The notes beneath the pieces are model-generated. The model did not search any database and had not been told where the DNA came from. It worked only from the letters and a program-made list of their open reading frames with translations. The translations under genes were made by a program, and so were the position numbers. A DNA stretch of 64,000 nt. It comes from Coix lacryma-jobi var. lacryma-jobi (lineage: Eukaryota > Streptophyta > Magnoliopsida > Poales > Poaceae). Shown here piece after piece: positions 44,025 through 55,229 of the stretch. The stretch spans positions 1 through 64,000 of the forward strand of contig VDCT01000801.1 of assembly GCA_009763385.1 (NCBI GenBank), written 5' to 3'. Position 1 is the first letter of the stretch, and each line of letters starts with the position of its first letter.

Positions 44025-47000
44025 ATGGCGGGCTCGTCGCGGTCGCGAAGACCTCAAGAACGAGAACGTCGACCCTCGTCTCTCCTCTGCACTCCCTCTC
44101 CATCTCCTCGATCTCACTGCCTGCCATAATGCATTTCAGTCGCCGCTGCTAGAGATTCCGCGGATCATGCGTGTTACTGTCTGGATTGTGAGTGATCGAT
44201 CGTGGCATGGCTTATTTGCGTTTTGCCATCCCGTGCGTCGTCGGTTTGTTGCAACAGGAGAGCGTCCCGATCCAGGAGGTGTTCGCCGTCCTCAAGTCGT
44301 CGCCGCACGGGCTCACCTCCACCGATGGCACCAGCCGGGTCCAGATCTTCGGCCCCAACAAGCTCGAGGAGAAGAAGGTCCGGTCCTGACGATCGATCAA
44401 GAACTCGTCCGTCCGTCGATTTGGAATTGGTCCACGATAGATAGGACTCACGAATTTGATGCGATCTGTTGAATCGTTCTGCAGGAGAGTAAGCTGCTCA
44501 AGTTCCTGGGGTTCATGTGGAACCCGCTCTCTGGGTCATGGAGGCCGCCGCCATCATGGCCATCGTCCTCGCCAACGGTGGGGTACGTACGCCGCACGAC
44601 GGCGGCGACCGATCGACGTGCATTTTTTACGTTATATACGACGAGTAGCGACTACTAGTGAGTGAATGACGACGCGTACGTGTGATCAACTAGTGCGTGC
44701 GTGCAGGGGAGACCGCCGGACTGGCAAGATCGTCGGGATCATCACGCTGCTCTTCATCAACTCCACGATCAGCTTCATCGAGGAGAACAACGCCGGCAAC
44801 GCCGCCGCCGCGCTCATGGCCAGCCTCGCCCCCCAGACCAAGGCACGGCCCTGTGATCCGGGTTGTTTGTTGTTGATGCATTGCATATACGCGTTCGTTC
44901 AGGCAGGCGTTCTGACCGAAACGGCGGTGGATCGATCGGCGGGTGCATTGCATGCGCAGGTGCTGAGGGACGGCAAGTGGTCGGAGCAGGACGCGGCGAT
45001 CCTGGTGCCAGGCGACATCATCAGCATCAAGCTCGGCGACATCATCCCGGCGGACGCGAGGCTGCTGGACGGCGACCCGCTCAAGATCGACCAGTCGGCG
45101 CTCACGGCGAGTCGCTCCCCGTCAACAAGATGCCCGGCGACAGCATCTACTCCGGCTCCACCTGCAAGCAGGGCGAGATCGAGGCCGTCGTCATCGCCAC
45201 CGGCGTGCACACCTTCTTCGGCAAGGCCGCACACCTCCTCCGACAGCACCAACAACGTCGGCCACTTCCAGAAGGTCGGTCATATACCACCAACACTGAC
45301 AGCCCCAACTGTGATTACATACACCACCAGTGCGTAATAATCCATGTATATATGGCGGCGCTCCGATCCTCAGCCTCATCGTCGTCGTGCATCAGGTGCT
45401 CACCTCGATCGGCAACTTCTGCATCTGCTCCATCGCAGTCGGGATGCTGATCGAGATCATCGTCATGTACCCGGTCCAGCACCGGCAGTACCGCGACGGC
45501 ATCGACAACCTGCTCGTGCTGCTCATCGGCGGGATCCCCATCGCCCCACCGGTGACCATGTCGGGTCCATCGCAGCAGGGCGCCATCACCAAGCGCATGA
45601 CGGCCATCGAGGAGATGGCCGGCATGGACGTGCTCTGCAGCGACAAGACCGGCACGCTCACCCTCAACAAGCTCACCGTCGACAAGAACATGATCGAGGT
45701 GCGGCGCATTTATTTGCGTTTCATTCCCTGTTCGTATTCGTCGTGCACGTGATGGATCCAATGTGCATTTGGTTTCAGCCGTTCGTCAAGGACCTGGACA
45801 AGGACACCGTCGTCCTGTACGCAGCTCGTGCATCGAGGACTGAGAACCAGGACGCCATCGACGCGTCCATCGTCGGAATGCTCGCCGACCCAAGGGAGGC
45901 CCGTGCCGGCATCCAGGAGGTGCACTTCATGCCGTTCAACCCCGTCGACAAGCGCACGGCCATCACCTACATCGACTCCGACGGGTCATGGCACCGCATC
46001 AGCAAAGGTGCCCCTGAGCAGGTAGGTGAATTCTGCTGTTTCGATTTCGATTCGATTCAGTGAAAAGAGATGTTGACCTGTGCGTGCGTGCCCCTGCCCT
46101 TTAGATCATCGACCTGTGCCGGCTCGGGAGGACCTGTGCCGGCGTGTGCACGCCATCATCGCCAAGTTCGCGGACCGCGGGCTGCGTTCGCTGGCCGTGG
46201 CGCGGCAGAGGGTCCCGGAGTGCAACAAGGACGCGCCGGGCACTCCGTGGCAGTTCCTGGCCGTGCTCCCGCTGTTCGACCCGCCGCGGCACGACAGCGC
46301 GGAGACGATCCGGCGCGCGCTCAACCTGGGCGTGAACGTGAAGATGATCACGGGCGACCAGCTGGCCATCGGCAAGGAGACGGGGCGGCGGTTGGGCATG
46401 GGCACCAACATGTACCCGTCCAGCTCCCTCCTCAAGGACGGCGACACGGGCGGGCTCCCCGTGGACGAGCTGATCGAGAAGGCGGACGGGTTCGCGGGCG
46501 TGTTCCCGGAGCACAAGTACGAGATCGTGCGGCGGCTGCAGGAGCGCAAGCACATCTGCGGGATGACGGGCGACGGCGTGAACGACGCGCCGGCGCTCAA
46601 GAAGGCGGACATCGGGATCGCGGTGGCGGACGCGACGGACGCGGCGCGGGGCGCGTCCGACATCGTGCTCACGGAGCCCGGCCTCAGCGTCATCATCAGC
46701 GCCGTGCTCACCAGCCGCGCCATCTTCCAGCGGATGAAGAACTACACCATCTACGCCGTCTCCATCACCATCCGCGTGGTGCTGGGCTTCCTGCTCCTCG
46801 CGCTCATCTGGCGCTTCGACTTCGCGCCCTTCATGGTGCTCATCATCGCCGTGCTCAACGACGGCACCATCATGACCATCTCCAAGGACCGCGTGAAGCC
46901 GTCACCGGTGCCCGACGCCTGGCGCCTCCAGGAGATCTTCGCCACCGGCGTCGTCCTCGGCACCTACCAGGCCCTCGCCACCGTCCTCTTCTTCTGGGCC

Positions 47001-47876
47001 GTACGCGACACCAACTTCTTCACGGTCAGGGCAGTCTCAGTCATGGCTTCTGTTCATTCTGACGATCGATATGCCCCTCCGTCCTCAATCCTGAGTCCTG
47101 ACAGCTGACATGGTTGCAAATGCAAATGCAAATCCAAATCCAATGCAGAATACTTTCGGGGTGCACCACATCGGCGACAGCACGGAGGAGCTGATGGCGG
47201 CGGTGTACCTGCAGGTGAGCATCATCAGCCAGGCGCTCATCTTCGTGACCCGCGCCCGGAGCTGGTTCTTCGTGGAGCGGCCGGGCTGCTCCTAGTGGCC
47301 GCCTTCCTGGCGGCGCAGCTGGTGGCGACGCTCATCGCCGTGTACGCGCACTGGCCGTTCGCCAAGATGAAGGGCATCGGCTGGGGCTGGGGCGCCGTCA
47401 TCTGGCTCTTCACCATCGTCACCTTCTTCCCGCTGGACGTGTTCAAGTTCGCCATCCGCTACTTCCTCAGCGGCAAGCACTGGAACAACGTCTTCGACAA
47501 CAAGACGGCCTTCGCCAACGAGCTCGACTACGGCAAGAGCAAGCGCGAGGCGCAGTGGGCCATCGCGCAGCGCTCGCAGCACGGCCTGCAGCAGCCCGAG
47601 ACGTCGGGCCTCTTCAACACCCACAACAGCAACGACTTCATTGAGCTCTCCGAGATCGCCGAGCAGGCCAAGCGCCGAGCGGAGATCGCCAGGTGTGTGG
47701 TATATATATATATACATGTCGGCGAAATTTCCAGTTTAATTTGCCGCCATGAACTAAGAACTGACGATACTGCACGCAGGCTAAGGGAGCTGCACACGCT
47801 GAAAGGGCACGTGGAGTCGGTGGTGAAGCTCAAGGGGCTGGACATCGACACCATCCAACATAACTACACCGTGTGA
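44025..47876 (+). pseudogene. Plasma-membrane H+-ATPase (P3A type), frame-broken
   Basis: A proton pump of the AHA/PMA family. Exons: 44025-44077, 44258-44377, 44485-44582, 44707-44842, 44960-45274, 45396-45698, 45779-46021, 46105-47024, 47149-47692, 47780-47876. Seen: EDLKNENVD, IFGPNKLEEKK, NSTISFIEENNAGNAAAAL, the phosphorylation site CSDKTGTLT, NPVDKRTA, KGAPEQ, TGDGVNDAPALKKAD and the C-terminal regulatory domain ending NYTV, whose penultimate Thr is the 14-3-3 site in active pumps. Defects: exon 1 out of frame; exon 3 lacks one base after NPLS; exon 4 lacks two after PPDWQD and ends at a GC donor; exon 5 lacks one base at the actuator TGES and gains one after AAHL; the TM4 segment PIAMPTVL...RLSQQGA is shortened by about eight residues to PIAPPVTMSGPSQQGA; exons 8 and 9 lack one base each (stop after ERPGCS). 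Otherwise residues are very conserved. Confidence 0.88.
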
Positions 47877-48269
47877 TCGGTCAGCATAGCTGCAGTTCAT
47901 GTGATCATGTCATCATCGATTTGGAGGAGGAACTTTTTGTTTTTTTTTTCGAAGTGGGAGGAGGAACTGTAGGATTCAGTTTTACTCGTTTTCTTTTATG
48001 TTATTACAGCCTAATGGAGTCAGGAGATATCTAGGTTATTCTAGGGTGAGATAAATAACTTGGAGAAACCGTAGAATTTGATCGAAGGATATGTTTTGTT
48101 TGTTTCAGAGCTGAATAATTCGAAGGCGCGTTACTGCTAAAGCATCACTACTGTCGTTGAATACTATTATGGTGATGATGTATGTTAGTTTTCCTCGATC
48201 TCTCTGGTCATTTATCTCTCTGGTGAGATAAATGAAGGCTTGTTTAGGCAGCTGTAGTATTTTCTCTTA
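47877..48269. other. 3' flank of H+-ATPase
   Basis: Likely 3' UTR: T-rich sequence with no ORF. 48215-48235 duplicates a short CTCTCTGG motif. Nothing else recognised. Confidence 0.4.
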
Positions 48270-48420
48270 AGCAACTCCAGTAGTTTGGCAAATTAGAGTT
48301 GGCAAATCTTATGATTTGGCAAGTGAATAAAACATATGGCAAGTGAATAAATTGTGTCTCTCCAATGGTTTGGCATTTGAGCTTGGCAAATATAAAAAAA
48401 TGGCCCACCTGAACAACCGA

Positions 48421-48538
48421 TCACCAACGACAAAAAAAAAATCGCTGCATGGGAGGGCATCGTGGATTCACGGTCGCCGATCACCAACGACCAAAAAAAA
48501 TCGCTGGGTGGGAGGGCGATCGTGGATTCACGGTCGCG
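48421..48538. repeat. Tandem duplication of about 59 bp near left TIR of Harbinger
   Basis: 48421-48480 and 48481-48538 are near identical (TCACCAACGAC, A-run, ATCGCTG, GGGAGGGC, CGTGGATTCACGGTCGC). They differ by a few bases and by A-run length. Confidence 0.85.
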
Positions 48539-48676
48539 TAGAAGGGGTGTCGCGGTCGCGGCTCTTCTTTCACCGCCGCCGCACCTTTTCGTCCGCCGCC
48601 GCCCCAACAGCTCTTCGTCCTCCACCGCAACAGGTCATCAACTTCGATCTCGTCCAAGGTACTAGGCGCCCAACAT

Positions 48677-50021
48677 CATGTCTAGGAAGAGATCTGTTCT
48701 CGCAGACAATTGGATGATTCATCATCCGATGATGATGATGATGTTGACATGGTTGCGGCTGGTGCGATTGTGGACACGTATGCCAATAAAAAAAAACCTG
48801 GTGGCTCTGTCCGAGGTCGTAGAATGCTTTTCCGTGATAGAGAAGGCGGCCATGACAGGATGTTTCAGGATTACTTGGCGGTGAATCCAACATATGGCCC
48901 TGAAATATTTCGTCGAAGGTTGTTCTTTCACTTCGTACTGTCTAGTTGTCTGTTCATATATTATTTGAGTTCTAAAAATTTGGTTTTGTTTTGCGTAGGT
49001 ACAGGATGTCTAGGGACCTTTTTTTACGCATAATGAACGCTGTTGAAGCACATGATAATTACTTTAAACGTAAAAGAAATGCGGCTAATGTTCTTGGATT
49101 GAGTTGCTTTCAGAAAGTCACTGCTGCAATGCGTATGCTAAGTTATGGGCTTCCCGCTGATGCGACGGATGAGTATGTTCGCATAGGCGAAAGTACTGCT
49201 CTTGAGAGCCTGAGGAGGTTTGTGACTTGGACAACAATATCTTAGATATCCCAATGAGGCAGACACGGCCCGCTTACTTGCAATTGGTGCAGAAAAAGGC
49301 TTTCAAGGATGTTAGGGTAAATTGATTGTATGCATTGGGCGTGGAAGAACTGTCCATATGAGAAACAGGGTCAGTACAAGGGACATGTGGAGAAGCCCAC
49401 TATCATTTTGGAGGCTGTTGCCTCGAACGACCTTTGGATATGGCATGCCTTCTTTGGAATGCCCGGCTCTCACAATGACATCAATGTTCTTCATAGGTCT
49501 CCTTTATTTGATTACTTGGCAGAAGGTAGAGCTCCAGAAGTTAACTTTTTAGTTAATGGTCATGACTACACAATGAGCTACTATCTTGCTGATGGCATAT
49601 ATCCGACATGGGCTACTCTAGTAAAGTCGATCAATATGCCTATGGGAACAAGAAGCAATATTTTGCCAGAGCGCAAGAAGCAGCGAGGAAGATGGTCGAG
49701 AGAGCTTTTGGAGTTCTTCAATCTAGGTTTGCCATTGTTCGAGGGTCAGCTCGCATTTGGGACACAGAAACATTGTCAAATATCATGAGGGCTTGTGTGA
49801 TTATGCACAATATGATTGTCGAAGATGAAGGATTCGTGGTTGATCCTAACGAGCAGTTCGACTATGGTGGTGAAAATGTAGAACCTGCTCATGGTCAGCC
49901 AACTCGTTCACTTGAAGAATATATTGATGCGCACAGAAAGATCAGGAACAAGGAAACACATGAACAATTGAAAGAAGACCTCATTGAGCACCTCTGGAAC
50001 CATCATCCGGATTTATATTAG
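48677..50021 (+). pseudogene. PIF/Harbinger transposase, frame-broken
   Basis: A DDE transposase that cuts and inserts the element. The N-terminal part shows an acidic run (SSSDDDDDVD) and DRMFQDYLAVNPTYGPEIFRRR, then an intron to YRMSRDLFLRIMNAVEAHD. The core shows IDCMHWAWKNCPYEKQGQYK (first Asp, near 49323), AFFGMPGSHNDINVLHRSPL, YYLADGIYPTWATLVKSI (second Asp) and RKMVERAFGVLQSRFAIVRG (catalytic Glu). It ends LIEHLWNHHPDLY. Frames change near 48710, 49215, 49310 (stop just before IDCMHW) and 49640 (one base missing at MPMGNKKQ). Conserved residues are kept, so the breaks may be recent or artefactual. Confidence 0.82.
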
Positions 50022-50226
50022 CTTATGTTTAAATGTCCATTATATTAACATTTGTTTAATGAATTCAGCTGCTACTCGGCCACACGAAATATACATAACA
50101 GTAAACAGCAAATGAATTCGAACAGCAAATGATATTCTTATCCTTCAACTGATGGTTCCAATAATTGCAAATGAACTTGAACAATAATTCAATAAAAAAT
50201 TTCAACTAAAGGAATAATTGGAACAA

Positions 50227-51338
50227 CTAAATTTCATCTTCATTCATCTTCTCAGCAATCTTCTTCTGCATCTTCTCAAGCCATTCACGTTGCACCGGGG
50301 TAAGATTGGACATGTCAGCTAGCATGATTTGTTTTTGCTCTTTCAGTAGCTTTGCTTCTGCATTTTTTTCTTCAGCTGTTACTCGTTTCTTCTCTAGCTC
50401 TAGTGTGGCCTTATCTATTTCTAGTGAAGCCATGAACCTCTCCTCTTTGGCCTTCTCCTTCTCCATGTCAATTCTCTTTTTTTCTGCCATCATCTTGTCC
50501 AAAGCTTCCATGCAAGCCTCGCTGCCACTTGCACGCCTCAAATTTTGTTTTGCCTTCTTCACTCCTTCTGGCCTTTTGGGTTGCGCCTCTTCATGATCAA
50601 GTGCTACAACCTCATCTCCGTCCTCATCTCTCAGCCTAGACACCTTGTTTGAACTCTTCTTTCCCTTTTTAGCAGCTTGTTTCTCTTTCTCTAGCTCAGC
50701 AAGTTCTATCATCCTTGCTTTCCACTTGTCTTCCTCCTTGAGTATGGTATAGCAATGTGAAAGAACAAAAGGTTTCTTGTCCTTGTCCCATTCGACGTAC
50801 AACTTTTTTGCTGCATTAATCTGTACAGAGATCATGTCAATGAATATATGATTTACAAAGGAATCAAATTTGACAGTACAAGGGACACATTATATGCATA
50901 CCTTGTCTTCGATAGTGAACCCACTTTGATTCCTACGTAGAATGGCCTCGTAGCAGGAACAAAACTTATTCACACTGTACTGAATTGTCAGCCACCTATG
51001 CATAATTGAGCTCTCTGTCCTATCAGCTGTGGTTTCCTTGTGCTTGTGAAAGTAAGCATGAACTTTTCCCCAAATGATGAACGAGTTTGATTGGCTCCAT
51101 GTATGGAATCTTTGCTTACATTCAGCCAGCCCAAGCATATAACTTCATCTTCCTTCCAATGAAAGTTCTTTGACCTCTTTGACCCCTTGCTAGTACGGCT
51201 ACCTTGCACTTCCTCATGACCTTCAGTCTCTTGGGTTAATTCAAAGGTCATGTCATCCAAACCAGGAACATGACTTTGTTGTCCATTCATAAGAATGTCT
51301 GACAGAAAATTCTCATCCTCTGCGTGCGTCTCCATCAC
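50227..51338 (-). pseudogene. PIF/Harbinger ORF1 (Myb/trihelix-like, NAM-associated), frame-broken
   Basis: ORF1 of Harbinger elements is a DNA-binding partner that helps bring the transposase to the ends and the nucleus. Exon 1 (51338 to about 50900) reads KNFHWKEDEVICLGWLNVSK, DSIHGANQTRSSF, then in a shifted frame WGKVHAYFHKHKETTADRTE and QYSVNKFCSCYEAI. An intron follows. Exon 2 (about 50822-50227) reads INAAKKLYVEWDKDKKPFVL, HCYTILKEEDKWKARM and a long basic, coiled-coil-like tail (KRPEGVKKAKQNLRR, MAEKKRIDMEKEKAKEER) ending EKMNEDEI. One base is missing near RSSFWGK. It is convergent with the transposase, about 205 bases between stop codons. Confidence 0.8.
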
Positions 51339-52069
51339 TGTACAGAAACAATTACAATTGACAAGAATTTACAACAAATACTTGGTTGCTGCAATCTTGA
51401 TATAAATGGCTATATATGGACATGAACACAATCGAGACGAACAAAATGAGAAAATTAAAGACATCACAATGCACACGCACGGATGCCATGAATTGGGAAA
51501 AAATGTTGGGTTATATTTGTACAGCTCATCAGATTTAATTGGCTCAGAACCTGAAGAATATAATGCATGTACTTGGACAGGATCAAAATAGTCTCATTGA
51601 TAGATCATGCATTGACCTTTGATGAATGTGTGTACATAATGTTACATTTTTGTGGACCTATCTTCTATACAACACACACACAAAAAAAAAGAGAAAAAAA
51701 TTCTAGGTTGATATTACTAATTTCTTGTGAACTTGTCAGTCACCGCAGGCTTTCATGCACCCTGTCCCTGCTATCAGAAAGTGAAATAATTTCGATGCAC
51801 CCATTTTCAACGAACCCTAGCATACATGAACCATAGCAGAATTTTTTGCCAGGTACTTAACTAGTACACATGAAGGAAGAACCCTAGCAGAATTTTTTTT
51901 AGGCATCTGAACCATATCCAAATCAACACATATGAACCCATAATATCCGAATCAACACATATGAACCGTAGCTGTTTCAGGTATGGAACTCGGGTGATGG
52001 AAGGAGATCAGAAGAACGAACCTGGATTGCGGTGAAGGGCGGCCTGTCTTCTTCGCGATGTGGGAGGCA
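51339..52069. other. Non-coding right part of Harbinger element
   Basis: AT-rich, presumably the promoter and leader of ORF1 and beyond. The word AACCCTAGCA[GT]AATTTTTT is repeated near 51820-51900, and ATCAACACATATGAACC near 51930-51967. No other gene seen. Confidence 0.4.
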
Positions 52070-52400
52070 ACGGCGAACTCGTGACTTCGGGCGCAACAGA
52101 GGCGGCGCGGGGGGGGGGGGGAATCGCGGACTCGCGATTTCTGGCGCAATGGAGGCGGCGGCGGCGCGATCTGGGACGCAACGACGGAGGGGGGGGGGGG
52201 GAATCTCGGACTGGAACGACGGAGGCGGGAGGGGAAGAATCGCGGACTCGCGATTTCGTCCGCAACGGAGGCCGCGGCGGCGCGCTATCGGACGCAACAG
52301 AGGCGGGGGCGGGGGCGGGGCGGGGGGGGGGGGGGAATCGTGGAGACGCGGACTCGCGAGGGACTCCGTGAAATTTCCTCGAGGCCGCGGGAAAGGAGTC
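52070..52400. repeat. GC-rich irregular tandem repeats near right end of Harbinger
   Basis: Units built on GAATCGCGGACTCGCGATTT plus GGCGCAACGGAGGCGG and G-runs of 9 to 14 bases, repeated about five times at 40-70 base spacing. The proline-rich minus-strand frames here reflect the repeat, not a protein gene. Confidence 0.65.
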
Positions 52401-52584
52401 GTCGGGGCCACGGACTCGCGATGCCAAGTCGCGCAGCTCGCGCAAATTTGCGCGAGGAGAGACCGAGTTTGCCAAGTGGAGAAAATTTGCCAACCCTTTT
52501 GCCAAACCATTGGAGACAAGAATTCTCACATTTTGCTAAAAACAAGATTTGCCAAGTGTGTTTGCCAAACTACTGGAGTTGCTC

Positions 52585-53095
52585 TATAGTGGCATACTAC
52601 AAATACAAGCCTTTTTCAGCTTGAATTGCATGCAGATTTCATTCCTGAACGTTCATTTTGTACAGATTTTTTTTTTCCTTTTTTCGGATGAGATTAAATT
52701 GTGCCAAATGCCTTGAGGAAGAATAAATTCTCACTATAATGAAAGGATGAAGAATTGACGACCACAATGCAGTCAGCCGAGACCATTTTCTCATGTTCCT
52801 CTCCAAATTCGTTGTGTTACAGTACTGTAAATTTATGTGTCCTGTTTTTTTTTTAAAAAAATGGCCATTTCCATTGTCTTTGATTCCTGGAAATTCAGCA
52901 TTTTTGGACTTCCATCAACATATATGTTGTCTACCAGCTTTACTTCCTATTGTATGTTTCACATCCATCATAAATTCAACTCTCAATGAGTATTCAGTAA
53001 TCTTTTTCAAATGTTTAAATTAACACTTTTTCACAAACCATACTATTATCAATTTATCAGTGTTTATTTACTAAATGTATTTATTTTACTTTGTA
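52585..53095. other. Intergenic sequence between Harbinger and Stowaway MITE
   Basis: AT-rich, no ORF with recognisable similarity and no repeats identified. Confidence 0.4.
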
Positions 53096-53353
53096 CTCCC
53101 TCCGTATCGCAAATAGAAGTCGTTTTAGAAAAGGTTTCGGTCAAACATTGGGAATATAAATCATGAATAACTTTTAAATTATTGAGTTTAGAAATGTAAA
53201 AATCATATAAATAAATTTATCTTGAGAAGTACTTCATAAAAGTATATATATGTCACTTTACAACAAATATTTTTAAAGAAATAAGTGGTCAAAGTTAGGC
53301 TTTGGAGACCATGTCGCTGTCCTAAACGACTTCTATTTGTGATACGGAGGGAG
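53096..53353. mobile_element. Stowaway-like MITE with TA target duplication
   Basis: CTCCCTCCGTATCGCAAATA and its complement TATTTGTGATACGGAGGGAG, with the match continuing inward (GAAGTCGTTT / AAACGACTTC), flanked by TA on each side. 258 bases. A clear member of the CTCCCTCCGT family of grass MITEs. Confidence 0.92.
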
Positions 53354-53447
53354 TATAGATTCTTTTCTACATCTTTTGTGTACTATTGGAAATTTCTTGC
53401 TTTCGTAGCATGCATGCGAATTTGTACATGCATACTCACCATATTAA

Positions 53448-53696
53448 GGCCCCGTTTGGCGTGCCTCCATTTCATCAGTGAAGCCATTATTTTTGGCTTC
53501 AGCTCCATAAATAGCTCTATTAATGAAGCTAAAGTTGTTTTGATAAATTGTTTGACGGGAACGTATTTAGTGCAAACCACAACCTTCGTGAAAACTCGTG
53601 CAAACCAAAACAAAAAAAGTTGTTTAAATTCATAAAAAAATCACACATCTAGATGATATGATAATCCTCTCTCCTTCTCCCTGCCAAACGGGACCC
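53448..53696. mobile_element. MITE with GGCCCCGTTTGGC termini
   Basis: GGCCCCGTTTGGC at the left and GCCAAACGGGACCC at the right (one mismatch, one extra base), about 249 bases, AT-rich middle, no ORF. A hAT-type origin is suggested by the ends, but no eight-base duplication is visible. The right end abuts the truncated LTR. Confidence 0.6.
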
Positions 53697-55176
53697 ACTG
53701 GTCAGCGACCCCACATGTCAGTGGTCAACGGGCCCACGCGTCATAGGCAGTTCACTCTCGCCGGAGTTGACCGGCCCTAGCTCGCCGGTGGTGAGGTCTC
53801 CGGCGACACCGACTCTACCACTCGACTCACCATCACGAGGCGGACATGGTCGGCTAAGTCGCGCAGCCAGAGCTTCACCGGAGCAAGCTCGATGGCGGCA
53901 ATGGCGGAGCGGCGGCGCGGCAACCCTATGGCACGGCCTTACCATGCTTTTCCAAGGCTCGGCCGACGCAAGCAACCGGCTCAACGCACTCCCTAAAGCT
54001 ACCTTCTAAGGCCTCTATCGAGCTCTGCGCCGCCTCGCATTGCCCCGGTGCCACGCACGGCGCGGTCTGCGACGGTCACCGACGGCGACATTGCCCCGTT
54101 CTGGTTGAAACAAGGCAAGAGAAGGGTCTCCATCTAACCCTAAGCATCTACGGAGGTCGAGGAGGTAAGAACTGGGCCTTGGTTTGAGATGGTTTGCCGG
54201 ACCAAGCTTTGGTCATGGCGGCGGCCATGGCGAGAACCCGAGGATGGCACTCGACGTTCTGCCGGCTAGAGAGGAGAAGAGGGAAAACCAACCCTTGCTG
54301 GTGAAAGAGGAGGTAGGCGGAGATGTTGGCGGGAGGAATCGGGCGGCGGTGCACTGATGAGCGAGTAATCGCTCGCCGAGTTCGGCGGGCGCGGCGGCGG
54401 CGCTTTGCTCTGGTGAAAGATGGACTGGAGTGGAGCGAGCGAGAGAGTAGCGAGAAGTGGTCTTCTGGCTTGTGTGCGCGACGCGAGAGGAGGCAATTGG
54501 GACGAGGGCGCAGTGCATTGCACCTGGCCAGTTCCCGTCGGGGAGGCGCCCCGACCTGCGCGGCTGCGGCAGGCATCGCAACGCCGCGCGGCTAGCGGGC
54601 ATCGGGCAGTGGGCGACGTGGCGCTAACCGCGCAAACCGCGGGCGACGGTCGGTTTGGCCGACCGGAGCGGTCTCGCGGCGGCAAGGTTTGCCGTAGGGC
54701 GGCGCGCGCGCGGGGGTGAAGAAGAGAGGCTGACAAGCGGGGCCCACTTGGTTTAAAACTAATGAAGTTTGGTTTATTTTTTGCATAACTCCCAAACTAA
54801 GCCGAATTAGGAAAAGGTTCTAAAAGCAAAGTTGCTTAGAATTTTGTAAGGAACAAATCATCTTTCTGAGGAACAAATCATCTGTAAGGCTCAAAATTCT
54901 GCTTAGAAAAAGAAATTTACTTCTAATCCATGCAAGAATCATAATTTAAAAGCTTTTTCTGAGGAAGTGCTTTTAAGCAAAGTTGTTTCTTCCATCAAGA
55001 TCTACAACTTTGTTTTAAGGCACTAAGTCAGAAACAGAAAACAAAACAAGGTTATACTAGAGACTATGCAAGGACTTAAGCACTCATTCAAACATATGCA
55101 CATGAAATGATGAGATGCTGTGCTCATGCCATGACAATTATGCATTTTAGAGATTGCTTAACACCTAGGGTGTTCA
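53697..55176 (-). repeat. Truncated 3' LTR of right chromovirus
   Basis: On the minus strand this starts TGAACACCCTAGGTG at 55176, directly after a polypurine tract, so it is the 3' LTR. It runs through an AT-rich part and a GC-rich part resembling 4080-5500 of the left LTR (ACCCACTGGTCAGCG near 53695 compares with GACCCGTGGGTCAGC near 4132). The rest, which should resemble 61786-64000, is absent: the sequence changes to a MITE at 53696. Open frames here (for example 54266-54736) are compositional. Confidence 0.65.
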
Positions 55177-55190
55177 GCCCTCCCCTCCTT
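55177..55190 (-). other. Polypurine tract of right chromovirus
   Basis: Minus strand AAGGAGGGGAGGGC, all purine but the last base, immediately before the LTR start TGAACACC. This fixes both the element's orientation and the LTR boundary. Confidence 0.8.
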
Positions 55191-55229
55191 AAAAGAAATC
55201 TCGTCCCGAAACTTGGATTACGAACCATT

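Larger units (their letters stand above)
48270..52584. mobile_element. PIF/Harbinger DNA transposon, near complete
   Basis: Terminal inverted repeats AGCAACTCCAGTAGTTTGGC (left, 48270) and its complement ending CTGGAGTTGCT (52583), with repeated GGCAA/TTGCC words further in (for example TTGGCAAATC left, GATTTGCCAA right). It contains the two genes of this superfamily, arranged convergently: a DDE transposase (plus) and a Myb/trihelix-like ORF1 (minus). Flanking TTA (left) and CTA (right) are close to, but not a clean, TTA duplication. Length about 4.3 kb. Confidence 0.85.

Noticed and set aside
43544..44026. Glycine-rich minus-strand ORF of 160 codons and a proline-rich plus-strand ORF
   Set aside because: Both are created by the poly-C tract in the 5' region of the H+-ATPase gene.
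46070..47062. 330-codon plus-strand frame within the H+-ATPase
   Set aside because: It is the shadow of exon 8 in another frame, His/Arg/Ala-rich; the true frame carries the P-type ATPase motifs.
51977..52529. Proline-rich minus-strand ORFs of 173-180 codons
   Set aside because: They follow from repeated GC-rich units with G runs near the right end of the Harbinger element.
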